Source: Echinococcus granulosus
Lineage: Eukaryota > Platyhelminthes > Cestoda > Cyclophyllidea > Taeniidae
DNA length: 64,000 bases
Direction of reading: 5' to 3'
Assembly: GCF_000524195.1 (NCBI RefSeq)
Contig: NW_020170467.1
Span: 127,275 to 191,274 of the forward strand
Both the position numbers and the translations under genes were made by a program. A model generated the notes under the pieces. That model was not told the DNA's origin and did no database searches. It saw only the letters and a list, made by a program, of their open reading frames with translations. Positions 1 to 12,100 of this stretch are shown piece by piece (the stretch's first letter is position 1; each line of letters opens with the position of its first letter).

Positions 1-1077
1 CTAAATGTTGGTAGACTGTGGTGTTTCGCACTTGCACGTCCTTGTGTGGGTCGTATGGATGATGCTAGTGTTGAGGAGTTTGTATGAGGGGTAATAGCGC
101 TTCTTCATTGTCGGCATCACCACACTTGATTGTTTAAACCCCTCATCGCCGCCTCACCTCACCTTACATCGTGCCTGATTTTGTGTGTCTTCAAGGCGAT
201 GTTGCTGCGGCGTGTAGGAGTGTTACAGGAGGAGGGAATGGAGTAAACTGCAACTGGGAACATGTTGAAGAAGTTGTGGACTGATAGGAGGGTCACCAGG
301 ATTACAGCACTAATGACGTGGACTTATTTCCATTGCGAGTTGAACCTGAACTGTGAAGAGGACTTGAGTGGTCACGACCAGTAATGGTCAAAATGGTGGT
401 TGGAGAGGAGTCTACGAATGGATAAATTCAGCGCGACATTTGAGCACGTCACACCGTCCAGTGTGCGAGTAACTTTACTCGTTACTCACAGCCTGGAGGT
501 CATGCCCCCAGGCTGTCGGCGAATATAGTGATCGGCGATGTGGTTTTGTGGTTTACCTCCTCACTAAAACAAACATCGAATTAATGTAGATGAATCTAAA
601 AATTTTGTGCCATTCTGCAACTGTTTGTCGTTTAAGCTGAATGCCCATTTCTCGTTTATTAGAACATTATAAAAAATAACATTTTGCTTCATTTGACATG
701 TAGCAGTTGATATTCAAGCAGACATTGATGCTCTTAAGTGAATTTCGTGCTAGCTAAATTACGCAGGAGTTAACTGCTGAGTGACGCGACCACTCTTGCT
801 AACCTTACTTGGCCTCTTTAACTGCTGACATGCGGATGCCTAATTCAAGAGCAAATCGCTCCTTAAGGAATGGCCGTAGACCGCCTCAGCCAAATTGTAC
901 ATGCCCTCTAGGCACTTGATAATGCGTAAAGTCCAACTAGTGCAGTGGAGATGGATGGGTCGTGGTTACTGGCTTGTTGTAAGCAATGCGAGTTAGTTAG
1001 GTGTCACTTTAATTTCGGTCGGGCTTAGAACTGGGGACGCCTGTGCTACATCTTCTCTTGTCATAGGTAATTCCCTA
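1..1077. other. Non-coding window edge, nothing recognised
   Basis: No reading frame here resembles a known protein, and no RNA gene or clear repeat boundary was found. A 12-nt string (gtcacgaccagt) near position 370 also occurs in the two R1 repeat copies further right, but the match is too short to call a third copy. Confidence 0.5.
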
Positions 1078-1262
1078 GCATGCAACAATGTCGTGCCCTC
1101 ATTTTGACTCTCCGTGTTAGCTGTTGTCACGACCAGTTGTACTTTAATCGTGCTGCTACTGCTACTCAGTGTAGGTCAGCGCAGGGTCAAGGTCGATGTC
1201 TGAATCAGCGGTGTGTCTGCTGGTCAGCCAGCTATCACGTCACATGCCACATTGTAAACAGT
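1078..1262 (+). repeat. Dispersed repeat R1, copy 1
   Basis: This stretch is clearly similar to 3553-3742 in the same orientation. Shared blocks include a gttgtcacgaccag core, a cagggtcaaggtcga block, and a terminal ctggtcagccagct followed by cacgtca and attgtaaaca. The copies differ by many substitutions and a small insertion in copy 2, so the duplication is old. Both copies happen to keep a short frame open, but nothing in it looks like a protein domain. The family is not recognised. The small inverted motif gctggtcagccagc lies inside it. Confidence 0.7.
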
Positions 1263-1554
1263 TTCGGGTGAAAATTTTGCTTCAAATGCGCAAAGGTTTT
1301 CGAGCAAGTTCATTGAGGTTTAGCTCCTAGAAAGCAAGAGAGAGAGACAGAGACTTTGTAGGCGTTCGTTCCAACACGCGCCATAGTCGTGCACATCTGC
1401 GAGTGCATTTCAATAGAGGCATACTGGCTTTGGCGCCGAAGGCATTGAGTTGGAGGCTTCTACCTCCCACTTCTATGTCGTTTTTGAATTGATCAATGCT
1501 GAGACCACTTCCTGCAAGTAGTGTGTGGTCACCTCGTCTGCAGTTGTCAGGACG

Positions 1555-1900
1555 CACGTTGCTGCTCATTACAAAGTCGGCATCGGGCGCATGACACCAC
1601 ATCCGCGCAGCTCCATCATCCACGGTGTTTGCAACTCATCTCTCACCTGAGTTGTCATCAAAGGAACTGGAGCTTCGAGAAATTTCAAGTTGGCAAACAG
1701 GGTTGTCGACAAGAAGGAGCCGAGGAATGCAAAGGCTAAGAGAGCAGTAGCTACGAGAGCTGGCAAGAAGTGTGTATCACCGGGTGGAGTTTCAAATTAG
1801 GCAGAGGGGGCACCGAAAGCACAGATTTCTGCTCCCACAGTGGTGAAAGTGAAGAGAGCTGTTGGTCCGAAATGCAGGATACCTTTTAAGAAGTCGAATG
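1555..1900 (+). pseudogene. Histone H1-like pseudogene relic
   Basis: A forward frame carries the sequence KGTGASRNFKLAN at about 1650-1690, very close to the KGTGASGSFKL end of the histone H1 winged-helix domain. It is followed by a Lys/Ala/Arg-rich stretch (KKEPRNAKAKRAVATRAGKK) like an H1 C-terminal tail, and preceded by AAHYKVG (about 1560), which recalls the H1 globular domain. Stop codons interrupt the frame just before the KGTGAS block and after the basic stretch, and the middle of the domain seems shifted in frame. There is no intact start or full domain. It is read as a decayed H1 copy from motif recognition only; chance resemblance of the basic part alone would be easy, but the KGTGAS block is more specific. 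Confidence 0.5.
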
Positions 1901-3552
1901 GCCACGATGCACCCTGCAATTCTATTCACCTCCATAGTGAACTAATGAGAGCTATGCCATCTCTCTCCCACCACGGAGTGTTGCATTCACAGAAGGTGCC
2001 TTTCTTTCAAGTCACTTCTTCCCTCGTCACCATCGTCCGGTGCATGGATGATGCCGGAATGGAAATCAGCTTGGCATTGTCCTCTCTGAAACACAGTCTC
2101 CCGCATGATCGGCACGCATCCGCGATGCCATGGAGGACAAAACCATCGAAACCCTTACCACAGATAAAGTGCATCATTAGGAATCCTGATAAATGGAAGG
2201 GAAAATGGGATTAAGCTCCTAGAAAGCGAGGAGGAGCATGAACAGGTAGAAGAGTCTCACTGGTTGAACTTACACTGCTTACATGATGTGGGCTGAAATC
2301 GTTAAACCAACAAGCAGTCAAGAATTGTCCAGATGCCACGTGACAAGGTAGTGAATAGTTCAGCGAGATTTGTTTATCTGGAGACAAAGGAAATGTCTTA
2401 AAGCTCGAAATTTTGTCCTTGCAGAAGTTTTGAGCGTGATTAGTAAGACCTTTTCCATACTGCACGTGACTTGTTGTGAAATGGGAAGAAATTTCGAAGT
2501 TTTACATTGGTGGTAGGCGGAAAGCGTCAAGCGGTGCTAAGCGAGACGTAATGAAAGCGAGGAACCACCGACGTTTCTGTGCTAGATGTGCGTCACAAGC
2601 CATTGCCACCAAGGTCTGCCGGGTCGTAATAGAGCTGCACGAAGACTAAATGAAGTAGTATTTCCCAATTTCCTTCTAGGTACATAAGACTGCGATATGC
2701 GAGTGACATGCTTGTACCCTCGAAATTTGTTGGCAAAGAGACTCTTCTGCGGTGAATGTGTACTTGGGCAGCACAAATGAGCATTCGTATGTACCTCCTC
2801 CCATCTGGCTGTAACCTATCACCATGCCATTTCATGTCTGGCTACTAAAGTTTCCTCAAACATCTACTCCTAATGATGGAACCCTACAAGGCAGGAGAGG
2901 GTCTCCGAGGACAACACTAAGCGGGAAAATAAGACTAAGTAATGTGATATTCTCCTCAATTATTTACCCTCTCATGTTGTGTGTTCGGTCTGCAGCTGGC
3001 AATTTCATCCAAAAGACGTGACCTTTCAGCTTGCCAATAGTCATTCCCTTCTTTTCTCTTTAACATTCATCAGTCTAGTTCAGCTCAACAGGGCATCTGC
3101 ATCCACGCAGCTTATCGGTTAGACTAGAGACAGACCTTGCATGAAGTCGTTTTACCGACTAAATGACTCCTACATTGTAATCCATGAAGGTGAGGTCGAG
3201 TCAGACGTGCAGTGCTTCTTTATGCATGGTTTTTTTAGCATCCGAGAGTGCAGATGAGGAAGTCCATGTAGCGACTCGAGTTGCGCGTCAAGCGATTGTG
3301 TTGATACTTTCAATAATTTAATTGAGCCTCTTTGGAAGCCATGGCTTCAATGTTCAAACCATTCCGCCATTTGATGTGTGTGTGTGTGTATGGAATAGGA
3401 GTTCACAATGTAGACTAAAATGAGCTATATGGTAGGCTGGAATGTCATCGACGTTGGAATCGGCTTTTCCTCATTTCCGCAGTGCATACTGCTCTGGGGA
3501 AAATTCTTGCTTTATGGTGCTGTGGGAATCAAGACGTTGACAAAATGTGAAA
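1901..3552. other. Non-coding stretch with TG microsatellite
   Basis: No gene was recognised. Open frames here are short and lack family resemblance. A (TG)n tract lies at about 3373-3389. A 14-nt string (agctcctagaaagc) near 1322 recurs near 2214, which may mark a minor duplication. Confidence 0.45.
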
Positions 3553-3742
3553 CAATGCAAAAATGTCGCCCCCTTATCTTGATTCGCCGTGTTGGCTGTT
3601 GTCACGACCAGCAGTACTTTAGCCATGCTGCTACCACTACTCAGTCTGGGTCAGCACAGGGTCAAGGTCGACGCCTGAATCAGTGGTGTGTTCGTGGTGT
3701 GTCTGCTGGTCAGCCAGCTGTCACGTCACGTGCCAAATTGTA
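3553..3742 (+). repeat. Dispersed repeat R1, copy 2
   Basis: Second copy of the repeat at 1078-1262, same orientation, about 2.3 kb further right. It shares the gttgtcacgaccag, gggtcaaggtcga and gtcagccagctgtcacgtca blocks and the closing attgtaaacag. It carries a short insertion before the final block. Flanking sequence on both sides differs from copy 1, so this is a repeat unit and not a large segmental duplication. Confidence 0.7.
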
Positions 3743-5595
3743 AACAGATTGAATTACCCCCACCCGCTTGCAAATCAAGATATCTGTATTAAAGTCTTGT
3801 GAGGTTTAGTGGTCTGTAGAAGGCCATTAGCACTTCGCAGAGTGGAACGCTTGTCCAACCGTCTATGTGGCAACTGTAAGTGGGATAAATATTGAAGGAA
3901 CTGAATCATACGACCGTCCATCAAGCAGTGACCACATTACCTCCATCATTCAGGACAAATCCTCGATTATGACTTTATTCAAAATTTTGCACAAGAATTG
4001 CATAATACCACATTCAAGGAGGCATTGGAGAGGGCGGGTAATGCAGCCATCAGCTTCGAGGCGATGGTGGCAGTTTTGGGTGGTCGATCGTGCACACGTA
4101 TTTCGCTCTCGTCTCTTGCAGTGCCTAAATAGTTTGTTAACCAAATCTCCTGTATTTGTGTTGGTCACGAAGCACGCGTAGCACATTTCTCACCCAAGGT
4201 GAGTGTGAGTTATTTCATCTGAGTTGCCACTTCCCTCTTCCGTCTCGACTCCTCGAAGAAGTAGCCTTGCCAAGTCATAGACTTTGCGAAAGACTGTATT
4301 AGTCTGAAGGCAGTAGCGGTGTCATCACTCAAACGAATGCACCAATTTGGAGTGGAAAGAAGTGGCCTCAGGGGGACAATCAATTTAAACCCAGAGTAAG
4401 TGTACAGATGGAGGAAGAATATAGTATTTTTTTCTCAAAACCCTACCCAAAGGTGTGGCTAGCCACTAACAGATGCTTGTAGTCCCCTACGTCCTTACTC
4501 CCTGCTCTGATCACCAATCATTCATTTTGAATGTTTCAGGTAAGCCGATTGCTTTCAGGCAAATGGCACATTCAACTTCACGGGCTTCAGTAACAGTCTT
4601 GGTGCCGAAATCAGCACTATTTCCATCGCAGAGGTGTTACAAGGGCCCCTTTTCTATTGTTGGTGTGAATAAAATCTAGCAACTACTGCTACGTTTAGAG
4701 AGCTACCAAGCTTGTATCTCCCCCATCACTGTACACCAGTGACCGGTTCTTCAGCAGCCACCATTCTTACAATGGCAGGTTACTCGCTACACAACTTATC
4801 TTCACCGACGGGGTCAAAACATCAACTGGGCAAATAACCTACCTCCGAAACCACTAAAGAGGCTGCAACCGCGGACTGAAGTGATGAGGCGCCCCATTTA
4901 ATGCGTAAACTGTAGATTTTTATCTAAAATAACTTTTCTGAGCCAGCCGAATGTTTCGAATATTGGAGCTATGATTTTGCTGGGGGTCGTAATAAATTAC
5001 AGGAAGTATTACGGAAAAGGTCTGTCCCATAACTTGCGTCACTATTTGAAATTCCTCACTTCCACTCCTGTATGCAGAAGAAACCATGATTAAAGAAGGC
5101 CTGCGCATATTCCTGGACCTCCTCCATGGGATACATCGGTGGTATTAGATCTCCACCAGTTACAACAAATATTCTTACTTATTTAAGAAGTTCATTTAGT
5201 TCCAGAAATTCACTTTGAAAAATTAATAGGATAATTTTTGTGACTTCCTTGCATCCTATCGAGATTTTGCGGTAAAATAAATGATTTTAGAACGTATAGC
5301 TTGGAAGCTTATTTAAAGTGAGACTTGAATTATCATGCATTCTAACAATGAGTGATTGCTCACCTAAGTCCAGGTACGGGAACTTGCTGTTTAAAACTCG
5401 TTAACGTTACTGAGATCTTGCAAGCTTATTTATATTGCACAAGTGCACTCCACTAGCCACGAATCCCCTTAGGAGTAAAATCCATTGTGGCATCTAAATT
5501 TGACCTTCCCGATCTAAGTGTTTGGACCTTGAGAGTTTGGCAAAAGAAACTCTGAGGAAAAATAGGAAGGAAGTTTCGGTTGAGTGTAAATATTG
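3743..5595. other. Non-coding stretch upstream of the ERCC6-like gene
   Basis: I see no supported gene, RNA or transposon in this stretch. The open frames are short and have no recognisable domain. Any 5' leader of the gene at 6150 could begin here or nearer to it, but no promoter motif is convincing. Confidence 0.4.
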
Positions 5596-5795
5596 TAATA
5601 CGATTGTGGTTGATCCCTCGGTATTGGTGGGGCCCCACATTTGTACTTTGAATTAGCCTTCTTTTACCTCACTGAGTAGGCTGGCCATTGAGCCATGCCA
5701 ATAGCCCAAACATCTTCTCCTTGCTGAGCATATATTCTGCCCAACTATTGTGTCTTCTTTTGTCTTCAGGGAAGTCTCGGGGCGCTACAATATAA
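5596..5795 (+). repeat. Dispersed repeat R2, copy 1
   Basis: It is similar in order and orientation to 15590-15857. The left part shares a ctttgaattagccttc core with nearby ggctggcc; the right part shares gtgtcttctttNgtcttcagg followed by gaagtctcggg and cgctac. Here the two parts are joined by about 70 nt, whereas in copy 2 an assembly gap and an AT tract lie between them. The family is not recognised. The copies flank the ERCC6-like gene. Confidence 0.65.
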
Positions 5796-6145
5796 CTTAG
5801 TAGGGTGTATATTCACTACAACACTTAGAATGAAAAGGAGTCTCCAGTGTTACTATTTTTGGTGATTTTGAAAGTCTCCTATATGCATCACTCATAATAG
5901 CAAGTTAATTTCTAATGAAGGTGAATCATATAATTGTTGCACATGATATTAGCAGCAAATACTTTTAAGAATAACACTCCTTTAAGATTCGAAATTTAAA
6001 TAAATGACAGACTCTATAATCCAAGTGTTCCAAATGAAATAGTGATTATTTAGAACATCATGAACCTTAGCCGCAGAATTAATGTTGATGCTAGAGCGCT
6101 ATTGGCTCTAATCTCATGGTACTGAAGCAACCTGCAGATCTTTTC

Positions 6146-6149
6146 AGCC
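6146..6149 (+). promoter_or_regulatory. Probable 3' splice site just before the ERCC6 start
   Basis: The pyrimidine-rich sequence atcttttcag ends at 6147, two nucleotides before the ATG at 6150. It would serve either a 5'-UTR intron or a trans-spliced leader. A flatworm leader ending in AUG joined here would place that AUG out of frame with the coding ATG, so the leader would not supply the start. No upstream partner exon can be seen. Confidence 0.45.
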
Positions 6150-9100
6150 ATGCTGATTGATCGATCAAAAATAAAGCTTTCTAAGCTTTCAGAACTTGGG
6201 TCAAATTGTCACGTTGATGCCGCCTATGAAGAAGCTGATTTCGATGCTGGTGTCTGTGCACAAGTTGAGGAGACACTTAGGAACCGATGCAACTTGAAGG
6301 AAAAGTTGGAAAAAAACCTTCAAAATATCCGAGATGATATTAAGTAGGAAATCACTAATTTCGTCCCAAATTGATATGATCAGGTTTGCTGAAGATGACA
6401 TTAAGAAATTGGAGCTTTCGCTGGATGCAATGCTATGCAGTGTAACAGAAGGGGGAAACAGGACTACTGAGCGAAATATCCGAAGTATTGAAAATGAAAT
6501 TGAAACAAAGATGAGGCTTCTTGATACCCTACACAAACGTGAGACAGCTTGTAAAGACATTTTAAGTAAACCAGAGGACTCACTGCTTATAAACGAAGGT
6601 AGGACTTCCTGAATAATCATAATACTTTTAGTCACTACCGCATCCTCCTCAGTTAGTCAAAATACCAAACAACGAGTACCAGCTAGTCCTACTCAACTTC
6701 CGAAGAATGTGAGTCGTTCATCAGCATACATAGACGATGCTGACTTTAAGACCTTCCAACGTCGAATTCGCGATTATAAAAGTCAGCACAGTGGAAATGA
6801 TTTGGAAGAGAAGGTGTTAGAGGGTGGTCTTCGGGTTCCTGGCGAGATTTGGAGTCGTCTATATGCCTATCAACGTGAAGGGGTCGCCTGGCTTTGGGGA
6901 CTACATCAACACGGAGTCGGCGGCATCCTTGGTGACGAAATGGGACTGGGAAAAACCGTCCAGATAATTTCTTTCCTTGCAGCTTTGTATCACTCCAAGC
7001 TGCCAATAGCCGGGAGTAGCTATGATGTCGCAATTTCGCGGATGAAGAATCCACAATCCAACCGTGTTTTCGATGGTCTGGCACCGGTTCTGATTGTCTG
7101 TCCCGGAACAGTGTTGAAACAGTGGCTTGGAGAGTTTCGTACATGGATGCCGACTGCTCGTGTTGTCATTGTCCACTCTAGCGGATCGGGATATAACAAT
7201 CTCGTAAGTTGTTGATTTGAAGATGTCATAGATCGCAAGCAAGGACAAGGCTTAAATGTGTAACCGCGTTGATAGACCTAGGTTTGACTACTTGTAGACA
7301 TGATTCACTCCTGAATAATTCATGACTCGTAATCAACCACGGGTCAGATAGTAACATGCCAAGACGAACCGTTGTTATTTTGCTTTCCTGGCGGCATTAT
7401 ACGCTGCAGATTTAGTGACGTTTCATGCATGCCCTGCCCTCTATCGATGAAGGGTTGATTTGAGTTGCTACAATCTGTTGCTTTTTCAATGGTTCTCTTT
7501 TTGCTACTCCCCCCGAATTCAGGTATTCTCAGCTGCTATTTTTGTGACCAGTGGAGGCCATGGCCATCTGGCGAAAGGTGGAAGCATCCCTTTCTGAGGG
7601 TAGATTCATCAACGTTCCTGTGAACATTCTCTGCGTAAAACGCCTGCCCAGTGCACTATAACCTTGAATGGAATTGTACAGAGGGACCCGTCTATCTGTC
7701 TGAATGGTGAACATAATCAATCACTACCGTGATCAACTTCGCAAAGTTAGCAGACTGTCCTCGATTAGTTCTGTCGTGACGGCAAATTTGTGTTGAAGTT
7801 TGTGGGATATTAACTAAAGGCTGGGATGGGTATCTAAGTGTAACGGACGACAAGTTTGAAAGGGTTGTGAAGTGGGTGCTCCCCCGTTTGTTAATTTTCG
7901 CTTCCTGTAAACTCAGAATCCTGATTCGACGTGAAAACTCATGTTGTTTCAGACTAGTAGCCTAATCACCAATCGGGGTAGGCTGAGGAGCCTCACGCAC
8001 TCAGATACATGATAGCAACAAGTTTAGTTGTTCTCTCTTCCCTTCTAGCCCCGCTTGATTTCCAGCCTCTTTGCGACCTCGGGCATAGCTTTAACAACCT
8101 ACGGCACCCTGGCTCAGCATTCCGATGTCCTTGTGCCCCTTGCCTGGCATTACGTGATTCTTGACGAAGGTCATAAGATCAAGAACCCTCAGGCGGAGAT
8201 CACGAATACGGTGAAGCGATTCATCACTCCTCACCGACTAATAGTCTCGGGAACACCGATGCAGAATAACCTAAAGGAGCTGTGGTGCATCTTTGATTTT
8301 GTTTACCCAGGCAAACTGGGTGGTGGGATGATGGATTTTCTTGTAAACTTCGCTGTGCCAATCACACAGGGTGGTTATGCCAACGCTACACCTCTGGAGG
8401 TGGGCAGGTGTTTGAATTGATTGGTATTGTCTTTGCTAGGTTGAGACGGCTTATCGGTGTGCATGTACACTGAAGCGGGTGCTATCGCCGTACCTTCTTC
8501 GAAGGCTAAAGACGGAGGTGCACTTGGAGCTACCCAAGAAGTCAGAACAGGTGGGTTCGGACTGAATTTTTTAGTTAACTATGGAATGTTGTGGTTAGAG
8601 TCAGTAAAGTACTGTTTAAAGTAAGTGAATTTTTTTGGTTTAGCTGGGTTATTTGCTTGATTGGTATGTGATTGTTTGGACGTATGTGTGTGTTCTATTG
8701 CGTAATGTCTCCTCCCTTGCCATTTAATCCGTCAGATTGTAATTGTGGCAATTTTTTTATTTTCATAAAGTGGCCAATGCTCATGAAGCTGGTCTAAATT
8801 GCAATGCTAAGTTAGGTTATTGTAAAGGTGGACAAGTCTTAAAGAAGTCGGTCGTCTGACGCTTACTCGTTTAATTTACGTGAAAGCGCACCTCCGTTAT
8901 CTATCCAGTTAACTTACTTTTCTGGCTGCTATTGCTGGGATGCGAAGTCTTGGTGGATATGCAAATGCATTAGTTGCTTCCTCCCACCCCAGCTTCTCGC
9001 AGGTTATCCACCACCTTTGTCCCAACCCAGGTCTACCTTCCACGTGGCACGCAGTTTGTTTCTCATCTAGATCCTAATACCATTTGCCATGATAGAACTC

Positions 9101-12100
9101 CTTACTCAAACCGTTGACCAACGGTACAATGCACATACATTATCCAGTCATATTCTCGTCAACCAAACTTCTTTTGACGTTCTGAGTTGCCCGCATTGCC
9201 TCTATCCTTGTGAATAATACGAGATTATCGTTTAGTTTCGAAACTTGCTCCACAGATGACTTTAATTTGCAAGATGGCAGGTTTCTTGAAATGCTGGAAG
9301 CAGGAGTGGTAGCTGAAACCCGTTTAAACACACAACGAGAAAAAGCAAGTTGATTTACCATCAGAAGATTTATTCTAAAGCAACCCATGGGCGGCCCATT
9401 TACGTCAACCAGGTGTCGCTAGTAAATGAACGTCACATTTTAACCAAATGGAATGGAACTTAGATGAGCTGTTGCTTTCTTACCGACTACGATGATCCCT
9501 TTATGGTGAGTCTCTACGGCTTCAAACATCCAGGATATATTGCTTTTTATGGCGCTTCGATTTGGCACGCGGCTAACGAAATCAGCACTTTTGTTCATTT
9601 GACCCGAATGTGCTTCCAGCTACTGCCAATGTTGCGTTCCAACTCTCCCTGAAGATGTAATATGATGTTTAACCAGGCGACATGGATGGGACACATGACT
9701 CCTAAGTGTGGTGACCATGTGATTAATTGTGCAATTTAAATAGCGTTATTGAAAAACACTACTTTAAATCAGCAAGTATTGCTGCTGCATTGGATGGTGT
9801 CTAAAAGTTGTCTGATCTACCTGTTCCCATGTCAATTGTGGGCTACAATTTTTGTCTTTCACATACGTGACGTTTAGGTTACAGATGAGTTAGCTTGAGG
9901 ATGAAGGAAATGGCAATTGGCGTCCACTAGACTGCGATGAAAATCCTAGTACAGAGTGTGTGAAAAGAGGGTCACGTAAGACTTCAATTTTTCACTACCT
10001 CTACTGATAGGTCCTCTTCTGCCACCTCACTCACTACCAACGCTCTGTGTACGAGGAGTATCTCGGCTCTCAGATCTGTCAGGACATTCTGCGTGGCAAT
10101 GGTCAAGTTTTGGGTGGTCTGATGGTTCTGAAAAAGCTATGTAACCATCCGGATCTCGTCACTGGCGGTCCGCGACGCTTTGGAATCAAGCAGGGCGAGA
10201 GTGACGATAATGACTACGAGGAGGGAGATGAGTGGCGTCGGTTCGGCTGCTCTCGACGCTCTGGGAAGCTGATGGTCACTTTGGACCTGTTGGCACTTTG
10301 GTGGGAGCAGAAACACAAGGTTTTGTTGTTTACACAGAGTCGTAAAGTGAGTGAACTTTCCCTGTGTTTTTTATTGTTCCACTTGCTTATTTTTGCCTGG
10401 GTGGAGTGGCCAAATAGTTCTTTGTTTCGAACGTCGTCCTCACTGCACTCATATCAATATGATGTTTTCAAAGTCCAGCTCCTGAACCACTTTAGGGCAG
10501 TCACTTTCTTTGATAGTCGGCGTCCGCTAACCTCCCGATTTCGCAAGTGTTCGTATACGGTTTTTTTAACTGTTCTCGTAAAGGTTGGTCTTTCCGTTTA
10601 CCAAACGTCCAAGGTCTGACTTTACGCACTGAGTTAAATGCTCACAAGAATGACTGTTATTGTGGTGTCCTGGGCAGGAAACCACAGCGGCTTGCCGTTT
10701 TTTAAGCCTTAACACCATTTATACATCTAACTGCTAGTCCCATACTGTGTTACGCTGAAATTCTCTTCTACACCAGTATCCGCGAGTTTTACACGAGCTT
10801 TTTGCTCACAAGTAACTACATTCCTTCTTACAGGTTGTTCCGTTCACACACTGTCGCTAACGCCTGGCATTTTCATTATTCGTGTCTGTACTAGACTGGC
10901 TAGCGACATGCATGTGGTATCGTTGCAATGGTGTAAAATCAGATTCCTTTTGCAAATCGGACGGCATGCTTTGCAGCTCCAGCCATGTCTTGAGCGCCAC
11001 TGTAGTTGCAGTGTCTTACCAACCCAGTACCCAATAAGCCAGAAAAAGAGATATCGTCGACGACAGCATACACTTTCATTTTTCCTTCTCCAAGATGCTG
11101 AACATCCTGGAGCGGCACGCCTCCCGCCGTGGCTACACCTACCTGCGCATGGATGGTGGCACACCGATGAGGCAGCGTCAACATCTCGTGGAGCAGTTCA
11201 ATTCAACTACTACTTCCGGGGGTCCACAAAGCTACTTCCTCTTCCTCCTCACCACAAGGGTGGGAGGCCTGGGAGTGAATTTGACCGGCGCAGATCGAGT
11301 GCTTATATTCGATCCCGACTGGAATCCCTCTACCGATGCGCAAGCTCGAGAGCGCGCCTGGCGGATCGGACAGGAGCGTGAGGTGATGGTATATCGTCTG
11401 CTTACCAGCGGGACGATCGAGGAAAAGGTCTATCAGAGGTAGGTGGTCTGGCAAGCCTGGGGTTTCATCTCGTGAAGTGGCCCGATGAATGTTTTTGGTT
11501 CTTTGTGGCTGGGGAAAAGGTTTCTCAGGAGTGGGTTAGCAGGATAAAATTTTGAATTCGATTTGATGGTGGGTTCTTATCTGCTTGGAAGTTGAATATG
11601 TGCTGCAGGGTAAAAAACCAATAGCTGACACTACCACGACTATCGCCGCAAACACTTTCCGTAACGCCACCGTCACCAGAAGTGTCAACGCGTAAACCTT
11701 TGGTGACTCTACCAAAAATACCAACAGGACCGTCACCACCACGTAAAGCATCATCCCTTGCACCACCACCTTCGAAAGCTCTGACTTCCGTCGAAACTGC
11801 TTAAATCATCATCATCCGCACGGAAGCCTCCGGCACTACTGTTGGAACCTCAAGCGACATTGTATGCGCATTCTTAATAGCTGACGCATCTGTCGTAAAA
11901 CAGTCTGCCCGCTCTTTATCAAGATGGCTTTTAAAAATGATAGTGTGTGTCGGGGGATGGTTAATGTTGTATCTTTTGAGTAAAAGTGTAAAACAAGCCG
12001 ATAATCGTATGCATAGCAGACCAAGAGTAGCACACTGCTGTGATAGGACGCCCAATTGTTTAGCAGCAAGACGCGGATAGTTTCGTCAATGAAGATCTCG

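Noticed and set aside
1840..2214. 124-codon forward frame after the H1-like relic
   Set aside because: Its first part may belong to the relic's basic tail, but most of it matches nothing and is likely chance.
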